DNA of 64,000 bases from Apostichopus japonicus (GCF_037975245.1 NC_092580.1:28363501-28427500), one strand, 5' to 3'. Shown: positions 13,135-24,360, counted from the first letter of the stretch. Notes: generated by a model not told the origin, from the letters alone. Numbers and translations are program-made.

Positions 13135-13948
13135 TCAATTCCTTCTGTTCTAAACTGCACACTAAACATTCTTCAAAATAGCCCTCTTACTGACCAACGC
13201 GTATGACTCATCACCTTGACCGAAAATCCTGTGGCTCAGTGCGGACAAGTTGTTTGGACTATTCCATTCATCAGGGGGGTCTTAAACGGTGTTTCTATAA
13301 TTATAGGATTGCATTAGATAAATTAATTGGCACTTACTTGCTTCAATATTTATGATGCATATTCCACGGTCATTTTCTTTGAAATAATATTAAGTTCAAT
13401 AAAATATGACGTTTTGAAAGCGAAACTCGGCTGTGGCGATGTTGGTGAACACTGTGCATTGCGTAGCTGTACCCTATTGCAGAGTACAGGATACACATAT
13501 TACGTAATGGCGTGCTTAGCGAAGAAAGCAAAACTTGTATTTTTCTTAGAAGACATTCGATTGGATCGTACTTGGTCCGATTGAAGATAGTGACCAATGA
13601 AAATGAATTTAACATCAATGTAAAGTTAAGAAAAAATCCTTTCCAAAACCGTTTGAACTAAATTTGTCAATGAATATTCAAGAGGATGGTTACGCAAACA
13701 AAGTACGGCTATCAAATGGTGATTTTCTTCAGTATTTACTGTGTGTTTTCAATGAGGGTTTTGAGTTCGATATTTATTAACCTTGCATCGTAAATCACCG
13801 AAGTCCGGTGGAATTTTGAACTGTATTGTTAAGAAAATAACAGAACTTTAGAGACAACACATTTCTCTGTTTAGTGCCGTTTGAACTAAGTTTTTTCGGT
13901 ATTAACTTTTCACGCTATGGCTGTAGGAAAATGGTCTATATGGTAAAG
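13135..13948. other. Spacer between the PHD ORF and the long transposon gene
   Basis: No supported coding sequence. It contains the stop codon that closes the long exon's frame and should hold either an intron joining the PHD exon to the long exon or the boundary between two genes. I found no convincing donor at the end of the PHD ORF. The least bad acceptor is the TGTAG near 13095-13100, which lacks a pyrimidine tract. Confidence 0.4.
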
Positions 13949-14812
13949 TCATAGGCCTAAAACTGCGGCGGTCGAACTCAGTTCGCGTGCCGCACAAGGA
14001 ATGGCGCTAAGGAATTGATATGCTCTGTTGTAACATTTCGTTTTACGTAATGTGTTATTTTGTGGGACTTTGGCTGACTTTCCATAACACCAGAATTCTT
14101 TGACGTTATCATTGCAGTCATCTATTCCACAAACATAGTGAATTTCCTCGTCATTTACAACATCTGTAGGAATGCCAACGCACTTGTAATGATACCAGCG
14201 CTTACACTTTTGGCACTCGATATACTGCATCGAACTGTTGTAAACTCTTTTACATAGGCAAAATAACTCTTCTGAAACCCAATTGTCTGAGAATCGCTTT
14301 GCAATTTTGAGTCTTTTTGACATCTTTTGCATACTTTTATCGTTTTCGATATGACCTTCGTCTTCGTGGGCCTCGTCATCATAATATGAGACACCGCCCA
14401 CGTGTTCTTTGTCATCTTCTCTGGAAAGAACACTTTGCACATTACCTCGGTTTTCTGACCATATAGTAAACAGCCTGTGTACTGAATTGGTATATTTGTA
14501 TGCAGGCCAAGAGAGTAAATCAGCAACTCTCATCCAAAACGATCTATCGAACGGGGGGTCAGAATTGTTTGTCTCCTTCATGACCTTCCTTATTGCCGAT
14601 CGAACATCGTTGTAATCCACTTTCTTAAGAATCCTCTTCTTTTTATGATTCCTTTTAGGATTCTTTGTCTTTTTCTTCTTGCAGTCTTTCGAGGCACCTC
14701 CTTTCATTGCTAGTGAACCACATTTTCTCTTGCTGTGTATCGAAAGGTCGATTCGTATTTTGGATTCATGCAATTCCTGAAGTACCTGTAAAAAAATGAA
14801 ATTAAGGAACAT
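13949..14812 (-). CDS. PHD-finger protein, transposon-associated ORF or exon
   Basis: A 287-codon open frame, or a 278-residue exon if the strong acceptor TTTTTTTACAG ending at 14786 is used (exon 14785-13949). Residues about 45-70 are very basic (KKKKTKNPKRNHKKKR), a likely nuclear-localisation stretch. A mixed helical segment follows (DYNDVRSAIRKVMKETNN to FTIWSENRGN), then an acidic linker, then a PHD-type zinc finger: CLCKR, ECQKCKRWYHYKCVG, YVCGIDDC. The spacing fits C4HC3. PHD fingers typically read histone H3 tails. The ORF lies 0.8 kb upstream of the DDE-USP-Ulp1 exon on the same strand, inside the same pair of inverted repeats, so it is either a 5' exon of that gene or a second gene of the element. 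The stop codon at its end, with no clear donor, favours a separate or terminal exon. Confidence 0.65.
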   Translation of the reverse strand: MFLNFIFLQVLQELHESKIRIDLSIHSKRKCGSLAMKGGASKDCKKKKTKNPKRNHKKKRILKKVDYNDVRSAIRKVMKETNNSDPPFDRSFWMRVADLLSWPAYKYTNSVHRLFTIWSENRGNVQSVLSREDDKEHVGGVSYYDDEAHEDEGHIENDKSMQKMSKRLKIAKRFSDNWVSEELFCLCKRVYNSSMQYIECQKCKRWYHYKCVGIPTDVVNDEEIHYVCGIDDCNDNVKEFWCYGKSAKVPQNNTLRKTKCYNRAYQFLSAIPCAARELSSTAAVLGL

Positions 14813-15167
14813 TTAACATAAACTCCTAAACACAGGGTGGCGGAACGGTGGGGCGGGGGGGGGGGCATGCCCCCACATTTTTTTCGCACATGCAAAAGTA
14901 CCCTGTTACAATTTCAAAGTGCCCACACTGGTTGATATGGCCTTAACACATCCCCCTCCCTAGTTTATGCAAAATATGTTAAGGGGCAGGGGCGGGATTT
15001 GGGTTCTGAAAGTGGGATCAAACCTGAGGAGGGGTATATAAGGCCGGCACGTAGCCAGGAAGCAACAGGGGGACCTTGGGGCTTTAAGAGGGGGCCAAAA
15101 AAATGACCCATGCATATATGTGTATATAAATGTGAATATATATCTCACGTATATATATTAGTATTAT

Positions 15168-15171
15168 ATAA

Positions 15172-15238
<67 letters not shown>

Positions 15239-15266
15239 TAAATATAAATATATGTTTATGTTTATG

Positions 15267-15303
<37 letters not shown>

Positions 15304-15310
15304 GTGTGTG

Positions 15311-15349
<39 letters not shown>

Positions 15350-15350
15350 C
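15168..15350. repeat. (TA)n microsatellite with TG/AAATA interruptions
   Basis: Nearly uninterrupted TA dinucleotides, with short ATAAATA, TATGTTTATG and TGTGTGTG interruptions. A second (TA)n tract lies at 15488-15514. Confidence 0.95.
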
Positions 15351-15425
15351 ACACGTATAAGTATAATCAGTAGTACTAGTAGCAGAAAGTGCTCAAAACC
15401 GTAGTAGAGCAATAATATCACATAC

Positions 15426-15485
15426 AGACAAGATATACAATTTACACCATATTCCAGAATATGGAGTAAATTGTATATCTTGTCT
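15426..15485. repeat. Near-perfect 60-bp palindrome
   Basis: Two 29-base arms around a CA centre differ by a single base (ACACC versus the complement of GGAGT). Each arm contains ATACAATTTAC and CATATTC. Cruciform or hairpin formation is possible. It lies inside the hAT element next to (TA)n. Confidence 0.9.
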
Positions 15486-16302
15486 ATTGTATATATATAT
15501 ATATATATATATATAAGTGTGTTTGTGTATATATGTGCGTGAGATGTATGACATAATTGTACGCGCGCGAAGCCCACGGGAAAAAAATGAGAACCAATGT
15601 TGCATTTGGCCCATTCACACCAAGAAGTTGTCAGTATTTTCCTTTCAGATATTTTTTACGCTCAAGAACAAAATGTTACCGGACAGTTGGATGCACTTCT
15701 GAGTCTTAACCGGCCAAATTACCGGCCGAATCAGATGGAAAATACGACAACCCAAAATTCAAAAAGGTCGGGGAAAAGTGAAGGGGAGGGGGGGGGGGGG
15801 ACAAATTCCCCCGCTTGCCCCCTGTAATCCCTCCTCTGTTAAGGGGCCCTTTTTACAGATTTAAAATGACCCTTTCCAAACCTTCCATAGTGCCCCATCA
15901 AAATGGGTAAACAAATATATATCGTGTGTATTACTTTTCTATACATGTAAGTATATATGCTCCATGTGTTCCATACCATTTCGGTAGTGCTGATTACATC
16001 TAAGGACCCTTAAGTATTCACTTTCTCAGAGCGATGCAACTTGCTTATCCACCTTAATTAAAACCGTTTATATCGGTCAGACTAACCAAAAGTTAAACAG
16101 ATTTTTGAAAATAGGCTCATATATTGAATATAAAATATAGAACCAGAATGCACCTAGGGTCCCTTAGTTAAATCAAAGTTCGTGTCCCCCTACCCTAAGA
16201 CCCCCCCCCCCCCCCAAGAAGGCGATCACAAACCGTATACATTTCCATAAAAGTGCCCTTTTAAACTGTTGCCCCTCTCCAGATTGAAAATACTTCCGCT
16301 TT

Positions 16303-16637
16303 CAGTGACGTAGGAAGGTACTTTTGAGTGGGGGGGGGGGCTGAAGACTGATGGCCGGCCTGGGGGAGGGGTCTAAGGGGAGATGGTGTCCCCCTCCCCT
16401 TTGGATTTTTTTTTGCATTTCCAGGTGGCCTCAGATGCAATTTGGTGCAATATAGCACACTTCAACCCACCCACTGCATTTTGTATATAGTTTTGCATTT
16501 TCACCTGTCCTGAGATGCAATTTGGTGCTCCAAATGAGATTTTTCTCTCATTTGGAAATGAAAAAGGGGTTTTCTGACTTGCGGAGCGGGGGGGGGCAGA
16601 ATGATACTTCCCCCCCCCCCCGGTTCCTACGCCCTTG
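16303..16637. mobile_element. Short hAT-type MITE with near-perfect 8-bp TSD
   Basis: Left end CAGTGACGTAGGAAGG; right end on the reverse strand CAAGGGCGTAGGAACC. The flanks are TCCGCTTT (16295-16302) and CCCGCTTT (16638-16645), matching at 7 of 8 positions. The interior has an imperfect duplication with TCAGATGCAATTTGGTGC at about 16430 and TGAGATGCAATTTGGTGC at about 16510, plus G/C runs. Non-coding. Confidence 0.75.
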
Positions 16638-16645
16638 CCCGCTTT

Positions 16646-19600
16646 CCCTGCCTTTAAACGTCAAGAATGACAGCTGCAGTAAGGTAAGTTTATTTGGTTG
16701 AGTAAGGGTGGACGAAATTATCATCCTAAAAATATTGGTAATGGTATGTGACTTCGTTTTTTTCATAGATAATTCTATGACTTTTCATATAAAAGCAGTG
16801 GTGGCGCCAGGATATCCGCGACACGGGACCTAAGGTCCCTAACAGGGCAGCTAAGTCCCCGACAAAGAATTGTACAAAGAATTTCGCGCGCTTCGCAGAG
16901 GTGGTGGGGCATTATTTTTTAAGGGAACTTTTGAAGTAATGTATACGGTTTTTGGTTGCCGTCCTGGAGGAGGGGGTCTGAGAATTTTTTGAATATTTAA
17001 TGGTCCTTTTATATAATTTGATGCTATATTTTGCTTTTAAAGTAAATTTAATATATATTTTTTGCCCATTTTGATGTAGCAAGATGGAAGGTTTGGAAAG
17101 GCCATTTTGAAATTGAAACATATCCCTAAACATGCATGCTTTACATAAACTTTTGGGGGGGGGGGGTGTGCGCCGGCTCTGCCGCTCTTGAGGGCAGCTT
17201 GAACTGCAAAAGTGCACGTCTGCGTGTAATTATCACTACGGCAATGACATGGAGCAAAAGGCACACATCTTGTTTATTTATTTATTATTTCTTGTTTATA
17301 AATTGTTTATTTATTTCTTGTTTACAGATATATAAAATAAATACTATTTAACTTTTTTCTTCGTAAATCAGGGGGTGGAACTGGTGCATATTACCCTCGT
17401 AAGGCATATTAATGCCGCTACCACAAATCACACCCGTTTAGCAATGTGTACAAAGAATACATAATTGTAAGAAGTTTATGAATCGAAGTACTGAACTATT
17501 AGGTCTACAAGCTAGGAGCTTAGATAAAATTGTACCTTTACTTTCTGGCAAAAAGTCGATCCCCCCACCCCTATCGCACTCTGTCGAATTATCGCCCCCT
17601 CAAGTGCTCCATCACCTCCAGGGGCAATATCGCCCACGTTGAGAAACACTGGTGTATAGTATATTATAAACCACCGATCTGTAGTTTAAAGCTGCATCAT
17701 TTCGTTTGTGTTACACCCTGATCATGGATATCCCTGTAAAACGGCCATATGTCAGTTAACCATTATTTCATCTGCTAATTTGTCCATTATTTCATCTGCT
17801 AATTTGCCGTCATTGTTCAAACAGGTATAGAGGTGAAGTCCGAAAGCCCAGACATGTGACAAGAGGTTTGCTGGTCTGCTTTTGTTATAATAGAGTCACG
17901 ATTCAATATTCTATATTGCTGCCTGGTCCCGTCATGTATGATTACCCTAGGTTAAAGAAATAGGACGCCTATCACGGTTAAGGTTGTACAACACGACCCG
18001 GAACTTACCGAAGAATATACCGGATTATATAAACTTACCTTTTTGATGGGAAAATGCTCATTCGAACCGACCATCATCTTGAGAACATGCTGGTCTACTT
18101 TCTGCTCTTGATTTCAGGCAGATTCTGCGACGGTTAAGACCAACCTTAGGCTCTGTGAAATTTAAATTGTAGGATTTGGGATATGATTATTTAAAACAAA
18201 CACTGTCAATATGTGTGACCCCCCCCCCTCCTCCCACCCATTTATGAGTTCAGCAAATTCGATTTACTGTCTGATACGGAAACATACAAATCCACACACA
18301 AATCTTAGGCATCGGCGATTTGGCCGATAGCTGAGGAAAGCATCAGCCAAAGGGGTTCAAAATATGCCGAATTTGTGTCATTTGGCCAGTTATCGGCCAA
18401 TGTCATGTGGCAACCCTGACCGAGAGCGAATTCATTGCAATTAGAGGCGCTATTTCGCTATAATATGTACCAGCGTAGCCTATCAAGTCCCAGTGTGTAC
18501 CTCAGGCTCTTGAGTCAGTCGTGAGGAAAGAAGGATACGAGATTTGCAGCTGCAGGGGCATATGATTTATGACGAACGTATTCACGCACAGAAAAATATG
18601 TCTATTGTCTCGTTTATAGTTTCTTTTCCAACGAAAACGTTCCGTTTCAAAAAAAGTACCCCTCTTCTAAGTTCTGTACATCAGTGCAGCGGGAGCCCCC
18701 TTTGGTCGGGGCCCCTGGATTTGCCCCGTCCGAGCCCATAGGCGTTACGCCGCTGCCTTTGGAAGCCTTGGGACTCAAACGAAAATTCTGTCGGTTGTAC
18801 GAGCATTCTGAACATCGATCGTATAATGCCAGGGTTTCCCAGCGGAAGCTTATGCATTTCTTTATATTTTAATGGTCACATCTACGCACACCATGGTCAC
18901 CGCATGATATTCTTTCCGCCTTCAGCAAAAAAATATAAAATAATGTTTCTTAAAAAACAAAATAATTTTTGCATAATCCTTCAACTTGGTGTGATATACA
19001 GTAAGCAGTTAGCATTACAAATTGCACTTTGGACAATCAATGAATGAAAAAAGAGAACTTGTTTTCAGTGCATTCCAATTAATGACCGCATGTTTATGTA
19101 GGGCCAAATTCTGAAGGAAAGTTTATACAAGTTTAGACAGTTACCTCTAAATGACTTCCGAATTCATCAATATGTCAGCACATATAACACTTAAACTTGC
19201 GAAAATCACTAAATTTCAGCCTAATCAAAGGGGAAACATTGCAATGTGGCAGTTATTTGAACACAATGGCATAAAGCGACAGCATCTTTCCAGGGCTGTA
19301 GCAAGGCTGTAGCAGGCTTGTAGCAGGCATGTCCTAAAAGCTCAACTGAAGCTTACAGTCGAACAAACATCAAAGAAATAAACCATCCCCTAGGCCTACC
19401 ATGCATTAATGACACATGCAGTAACGTTCAAACATTGAACTATATCACTTTAACTTCACTAACGTGGGTCAGGCATTCGTAGAAGGAAAGAACGAAATTG
19501 TGACTGTTTCCGATTTTTAATTCATTTGGGAATACAAATGCGAAAAAAAATACAACATGCTGCAGATTCTTTCAGTTATCTATCACTTAAGAATTTTAAT

Positions 19601-20834
19601 GGTTCGACGCAAGGGAGCAATCACGCTATGATAAATATGAACTCTTAGCCTTTTAAAGGTAATTCCATGGACGTTGATGATGGTAGGCAGTCAGTTCGTA
19701 CATCGGTATCGATTAGTTAGAGCCTAATGTTTAAGCGCTCTTTTACGAGAGGGTGCATTTAATGAAACGAAGAAACTTCTAGGAAACATCCTGAATGAAT
19801 CATTAAATTACAATCAGAACGCATGGTCCTTTGTTCCGCTCCTTCACATTTGTCTTATAAGACTCTTATGAAGTATTGAGTAATAGGGAAATGGAACATC
19901 TTTGCACATATAGATAGGAAAAAGTGTATCAATTTTACCAGATTAAAGTAATTTTGTCATGAACATTACACTTCTGCAAGTACATTTCAATCCATTCAGA
20001 GAATAAATTGGGGGAGGGGGAGGGTGGATATAAAACATGTAATATTTATCCTGACTTCTATACTCCCATAATTGACTCAACAAATAGCCTAATTTTATTA
20101 CCGAAGAATATATACATTAAATAAAATTGTTAGGGATTAGAAAGTGTAATGTTGACTTACTAAAATGTGGCACTTTTGTCTATGGATTGAATGTGTATTG
20201 TGTATTGAGTAAAATTTGTATTATATTATGGAAGTTATAATTAATATTTAGGTAAAACTGAATAAAAAGAAAATTTACTTAAAACTCACACTAACTCTGG
20301 TCTATGTTTAGTTGGAAGAAACCCAGTGAAACTTCTTACGGTGGATCTGCCTTCTACACTCCAACAGAAACGATGAATTGAAAAATCGCTAAAAGAAAGG
20401 ACAAGCACATGGGAACACGATAAAATCAAAACAGTGAATGGCAATATAGGGTAACTTGGATTGGTTCATTAGCAACTATGACTAATAGAGACCACAAATA
20501 AATCAGAAAGGGATTTCGTCATAGAGGATATGTCTGGGTAGAACTATTACATAGTAAATCCCTTCATTCCGAGAAAAGGAGTTGAGCTAAGGTGCGCACC
20601 ACCCCGCCCCCCCCCCCCCAAAAAAAGTGCGCGTGTGTTTCTCGGGAATGGAAGGAAATTACTTTGTATACTGAAGATCGGAAAGCACCAAAAAGCATTA
20701 AACTTGCGCGCCAAAGGTACGTGTTGCTTTTTGTTATCTATCACCACACTGGTACACACGTAGATTAAAACTTCAAAAAAAGAAGATATTGATGAATCTA
20801 CTGGATAATGATTGTACAGTAGTCATTTTTTTTT
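16646..20834. other. Gene-free interior of the candidate giant element
   Basis: No supported exon. It contains a dispersed-repeat end at 16796 (CAGTGGTGGCGCC), a G-run at 17155, and a hAT-like 3' end GTTGAGAAACACTG at 17637-17652 whose partner I cannot find. There is also a 25-bp tandem duplication CATTATTTCATCTGCTAATT at about 17762-17808 and a small GTAGCAGGC-type repeat near 19290-19330. The rest is AT-rich unique-looking DNA. Confidence 0.5.
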
Positions 20835-21160
20835 GGTCAAGCACTCTTTGGACCAGTGTAAGACGCATTATGGTACTCTTCGACAGTGTCCTTAGAATTC
20901 ATATGACCCATTGGTTAGGTGGTCCAAGGCGTGCTGGTCTTGCCTTTACAACGACGATTTGTCTGGTCTTGATTAGGGCCTAAAGATTTTATTTCAGGTC
21001 CCGTTACATTCATTTAAGAAGTCATGATAAAGTGGACATTTGAATTGGTCAAGAACTCTTTGGACCGGGTACTACGCAATAATTCAAATGACCCATTGGT
21101 TTAGTGATCCAAGGCGTGCTGGTCTTGCCTTTAAAACGACGAGTTGTTTGCCAAATGCAT
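20835..21160 (+). repeat. Two diverged copies of a ~125-bp block, 212 bp apart, leading into the 171-bp array
   Basis: GGTCAAG(C/A)ACTCTTTGGACC begins at 20835 and again at 21047. Both copies continue through ATGACCCATTGGTT and GGCGTGCTGGTCTTGCCTTT to ACGACGA. The end of the second copy runs straight into the first 171-bp unit, so this is the inner edge of the right inverted-repeat arm. Confidence 0.8.
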
Positions 21161-24050
21161 GTCAAATTCGCATTTATTTTCCGCTAGGTCTACTTTCTGG
21201 GTCCTCTGACGCCCGCTACGAAGAGTTGCCCCCGGGGAAGCGGAAGAGGGGTGGTAGAGGGTGTCCCCCTCTACTCGAAAACACCCCATGGTATGCCGTT
21301 ACAACGACGATTTCTTTGCCAAAATGGCCTTTTAAATTCGTATTTGGTTTCCCCGCTGGGCCTACTTTCTGGGTCCTCTGACGCCTGCTACTAAAAGTTG
21401 CCCCCGGGGAAGCGGAAGAGGGGTGGTAGAGGGTGTCCCCCTCTACTCGAAAACACCCCATGGTATGCCGTTACAACGACGATTTCTTTGCCAAAAAGTC
21501 ATGTCAACTTCGCATTTGGTTTCCCCCTGGGCCTACTTTCTGGGTCCTCTGACGCCCGCTACGAAAAGTTGCCCCCGGGGAAGCGGAAGAGGGGTGGTAG
21601 AGGGTGTCCCCCTCTACTCGAAAACACCCCATGGTATGCCGTTACAACGACGATTTCTTTGCCAAAATGGCCTTTTAAATTCGTATTTGGTTTCCCCGCT
21701 GGCCAATTTTCTAAGCGCTCTGACGCCCGCTACTAAAAGTTGCCCCCGGGGAAGCGGAAGAGGGGTGGTAGAGGGTGTCCCCCTCTACTCGAAAACACCC
21801 CATGGTATGCCGTTACAACGACGATTTCTTTGCCAAAAAGTCATGTCAACTTCGCATTTGGTTTCCCCCTGGGCCTACTTTCTGGGTCCTCTGACGCCCG
21901 CTACGAAGAGTTGCCCCCGGGGAAGCGGAAGATGGGTGGTAGAGGGTGTCCCCCTCTACTCGAAAACACCCCATGGTATGCCGTTACAACGACGATTTCT
22001 TTGCCAAAAAGTCATGTCAAATTCGCATTTTGTTTCCCCCTGGGCCTACTTTCTGGGTCCTCTGACGCCCGCTACGAAGAGTTGCCCCCGGGGAAGCGGA
22101 AGAGGGGTGGTAGAGGGTGTCCCCCTCTACTCGAAAACATCCCATGGTATGCCGTTACAACGACGATTTCTTTGCCAAAATGGCCTTTTAAATTCGTATT
22201 TGGTTTCCCCGCTGGCCAATTTTCTAAGCGCTCTGACGCCCGCTACGAAAAGTTGCCCCCGGGGAAGCGGAAAAAGGGTGGTAGAGGGTGTCCCCCTCTA
22301 CTCGAAAACACCCCATGGTATGCCGTTACAACGACGATTTCTTTGCCAAAAAGGCATGTCAAATTCGCATTTTGTTTTCCTGCTGGGCCTACTTTCTGGG
22401 TCCTCTGACGCCCGCTACGAAGAGTTGCCCCCGGGGAAGCGGAAGAGGGGTGGGAGAGTGTGTCCCCCTCTACTCGAAAACACCCCATGGTATGCCGTTA
22501 CAACGACGATTTCTTTGCCAAAATGGCCTTTTAAATTCGTATTTGGTTTCCCCGCTGGCCAATTTTCTAAGCGCTCTGACGCCCGCTACTAAAAGTTGCC
22601 CCCGGGGAAGCGGAAGAGGGGTGGTAGAGGGTGTCTCCCTCTACTCGAAAACACCCCATGGTATGCCGTTACAACGACGATTTCTTTGCCAAAAAGGCAT
22701 GTCAAATTCGCATTTTGTTTTCCTGCTGGGCCTACTTTCTGGGTCCTCTGACGCCCGCTACGAAGAGTTGCCCCCGGGGAAGCGAAAGAGGGGTGGTAGA
22801 GTGTGTCTCCCTCTACTCGAAAACACCCCATGGTATGCCGTTACAACGACGATTTCTTTGCCAAAATGGCCTTTTAAATTCGTATTTGGTTTCCCCGCTG
22901 GCCAATTTTCTAAGCGCTCTGACGCCCGCTACTAAAAGTTGCCCCCGGGGAAGCGGAAGAGGGGTGGTAGAGTGTGTCTCCCTCTACTCGAAAACACCCC
23001 ATGGTATGCCGTTACAACGACGATTTCTTTGCCAAAATGGCCTTTTAAATTCGTATTTGGTTTCCCCGCTGGCCAATTTTCTAAGCGCTCTGACGCCCGC
23101 TACTAAAAGTTGCCCCCGGGGAAGCGGAAGAGGGGTGGTAGAGTGTGTCCCCCTCTACTCGAAAACACCCCATGGTATGCCGTTACAACGACGATTTCTT
23201 TGCCAAAAAGGCATGTCAAATTCGCATTTTGTTTTCCCGCTGGGCCTACTTTCTGGGTCCTCTGACGCCCGCTACGAAGAGTTGCCCCCGGGGAAGCGGA
23301 AGAGGGGTGGTAGAGGGTGTTCCCCTGTACTCGAAAACACCCCATGGTATGCCGTTACAACGACGATTTCTTTGCCAAGAAGGCATGTCAAATTCGCATT
23401 TTGTTTTCCCGCTGGGCCTACTTTCTGGGTCCTCTGACGCCCGCTACGAAGAGTTGCCCCCGGGGAAGCGGAGGAGGGGTGGTAGAGGGTGTCCCCCTCT
23501 ACTCGAAAACACCCCATGGTAGGCCGTTACAACGACGATTTCTTTGCCAAAAAGGCATGTCAAATTCGCATTTTGTTTTCCTGCTGGGCCTACTTTCTGG
23601 GTCCTCTGACGCCCGCTACAAAGAGTTGCCCCCGGGGAAGCGGAAGAGGGGTGGTAGAGGGTGTCCCCCTCTACTCGAAAACACCCCATGGTATGCCGTT
23701 ACAACAACAATTTGTTTGCCAAAATGGCCTGTTAAATTCGTATTTGTTTTCCCGCTGGGCCTACTTTCTGGGTCCTCTGACGCCCGCTACGAAAAGTTGC
23801 CCCGGGGGAAGCGGAAGAGGGGTCGTAGAGGGTGTCCTCCTCTATTAGAAAACACCCCATGGTATGCCGTTACAACAACAATTTCTTTGCCAAAATGGCC
23901 TGTTAAATTCGTATTTGGTTTCCCCGCTGGCCTATTTTCTAAGCGCTCTGACGCCCGCTACAAAGCCAAAAAGGTATGTCAACTTCGCATTTTGTTTTCC
24001 CGCTGGGCCTACTTTCTGGGTCCTCTGACGCCCGCTACGAAAAAGTGCCT
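21130..24050 (+). repeat. Right inverted-repeat arm: ~16 homogeneous 171/172-bp tandem units
   Basis: The anchor GTTGCCCCCGG occurs at 21225, 21397, 21568, 21739, 21910, 22081, 22252, 22424, 22595, 22767, 22938, 23109, 23281, 23453, 23625 and 23796, always 171 or 172 bp apart. Two unit types are interspersed: one with TACTTTCTGGGTCCTCTGACGC, the other with CAATTTTCTAAGCGCTCTGACGC. The last units (from about 23700) are more diverged and one is truncated at about 23960. Since 171 is 57 codons, spurious frames of up to 389 codons appear on both strands. None has a plausible protein. Confidence 0.97.
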
Positions 24051-24360
24051 CTAGGGCAGTGGACTTGATCCAGGGATTGTCTGGTTCAATCCCACACCCA
24101 AAGCATCCGTTATTGACCCACCACCTATCGAGATTCCCAACATTGTTGCGATACCTGTGACTAAAAAAATCGAAGACGTATATTCTCGACTGGCTTTAAA
24201 GAACCCAGTGACAGGATAAGGGTTAATTACGGCCATTACACTACACCGTAGTATTTTTCTGCTTTTGATATCTGCTAATGTACGCTGTTATTGTCCGCTA
24301 CTATTGTCCGCGCTTATTGTCCGCTAGCTTCTACGGAGTTCGCGATCGGTGCGCAGTACT
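24051..24360 (+). repeat. Outer border of the right inverted repeat
   Basis: Non-tandem sequence outside the array, ending in three copies of (T/C)TATTGTCCGC at about 24278-24325, then TAGCTTCTACGGAGTTCGCGATCG. The same order (GTAGT-TTTT, CGCTG, TTATTGTCCG, CTACTATTG, AGCTTC-AC, CGCGA) is present on the minus strand at 5041-5160. Confidence 0.7.

Larger units (their letters stand above)
14987..15838. mobile_element. Non-autonomous hAT-type element, 8-bp TSD TTAAGGGG
   Basis: Starts CAGGGGCGGGATTT and ends, on the reverse strand, CAGAGGAGGGATTAC. The flanks are perfect 8-bp duplications TTAAGGGG at 14979-14986 and 15839-15846. The interior is a long (TA)n/(TATG)n microsatellite, a 60-bp palindrome and a G-run. 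The right end closely resembles the left end of the element at 38555, so both belong to one family. It encodes no protein; frames such as that at 15164-15577 are translations of the TA repeat. Confidence 0.85.
5041..24360. mobile_element. Candidate giant (~19 kb) DNA transposon with long tandem-structured terminal inverted repeats
   Basis: The two flanks of the protease-transposase gene carry the same repeat family in opposite orientation. On the left (about 5160-6300) are seven diverged units. On the right (about 21130-24050) are about sixteen homogeneous units of 171-172 bp. Outside each array is the same border: several copies of TTATTGTCCGC or CTATTGTCCGC, then AGCTTC and a CGCGATCG palindrome (5041-5140 on minus, 24280-24360 on plus). 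Between them lie a PHD ORF and a DDE-USP-Ulp1 gene, both on minus. I could not find an exact terminal base or a target duplication, so the outer limits are good only to a few tens of bases. The alternative is that two satellite arrays happen to flank an older transposon. The shared non-tandem border argues against that. Confidence 0.6.

Noticed and set aside
15164-15577. 137-codon minus ORF rich in Tyr and Ile
   Set aside because: It translates the (TA)n microsatellite.
16796-17180. Full hAT element starting CAGTGGTGGCGCC
   Set aside because: No right end with a TATAAAAG flank could be found, so only a partial repeat is claimed.
21130-24050. Centromeric alpha-satellite, because of the 171-bp monomer
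   Set aside because: The length match is coincidental. The sequence is GC-rich with different landmarks, and the array forms one arm of an inverted pair.
21040-24054. ORFs up to 389 codons on plus and several of about 80 codons on minus
   Set aside because: The 171-bp period equals 57 codons, so frames stay open by periodicity. The translations repeat with no domain.
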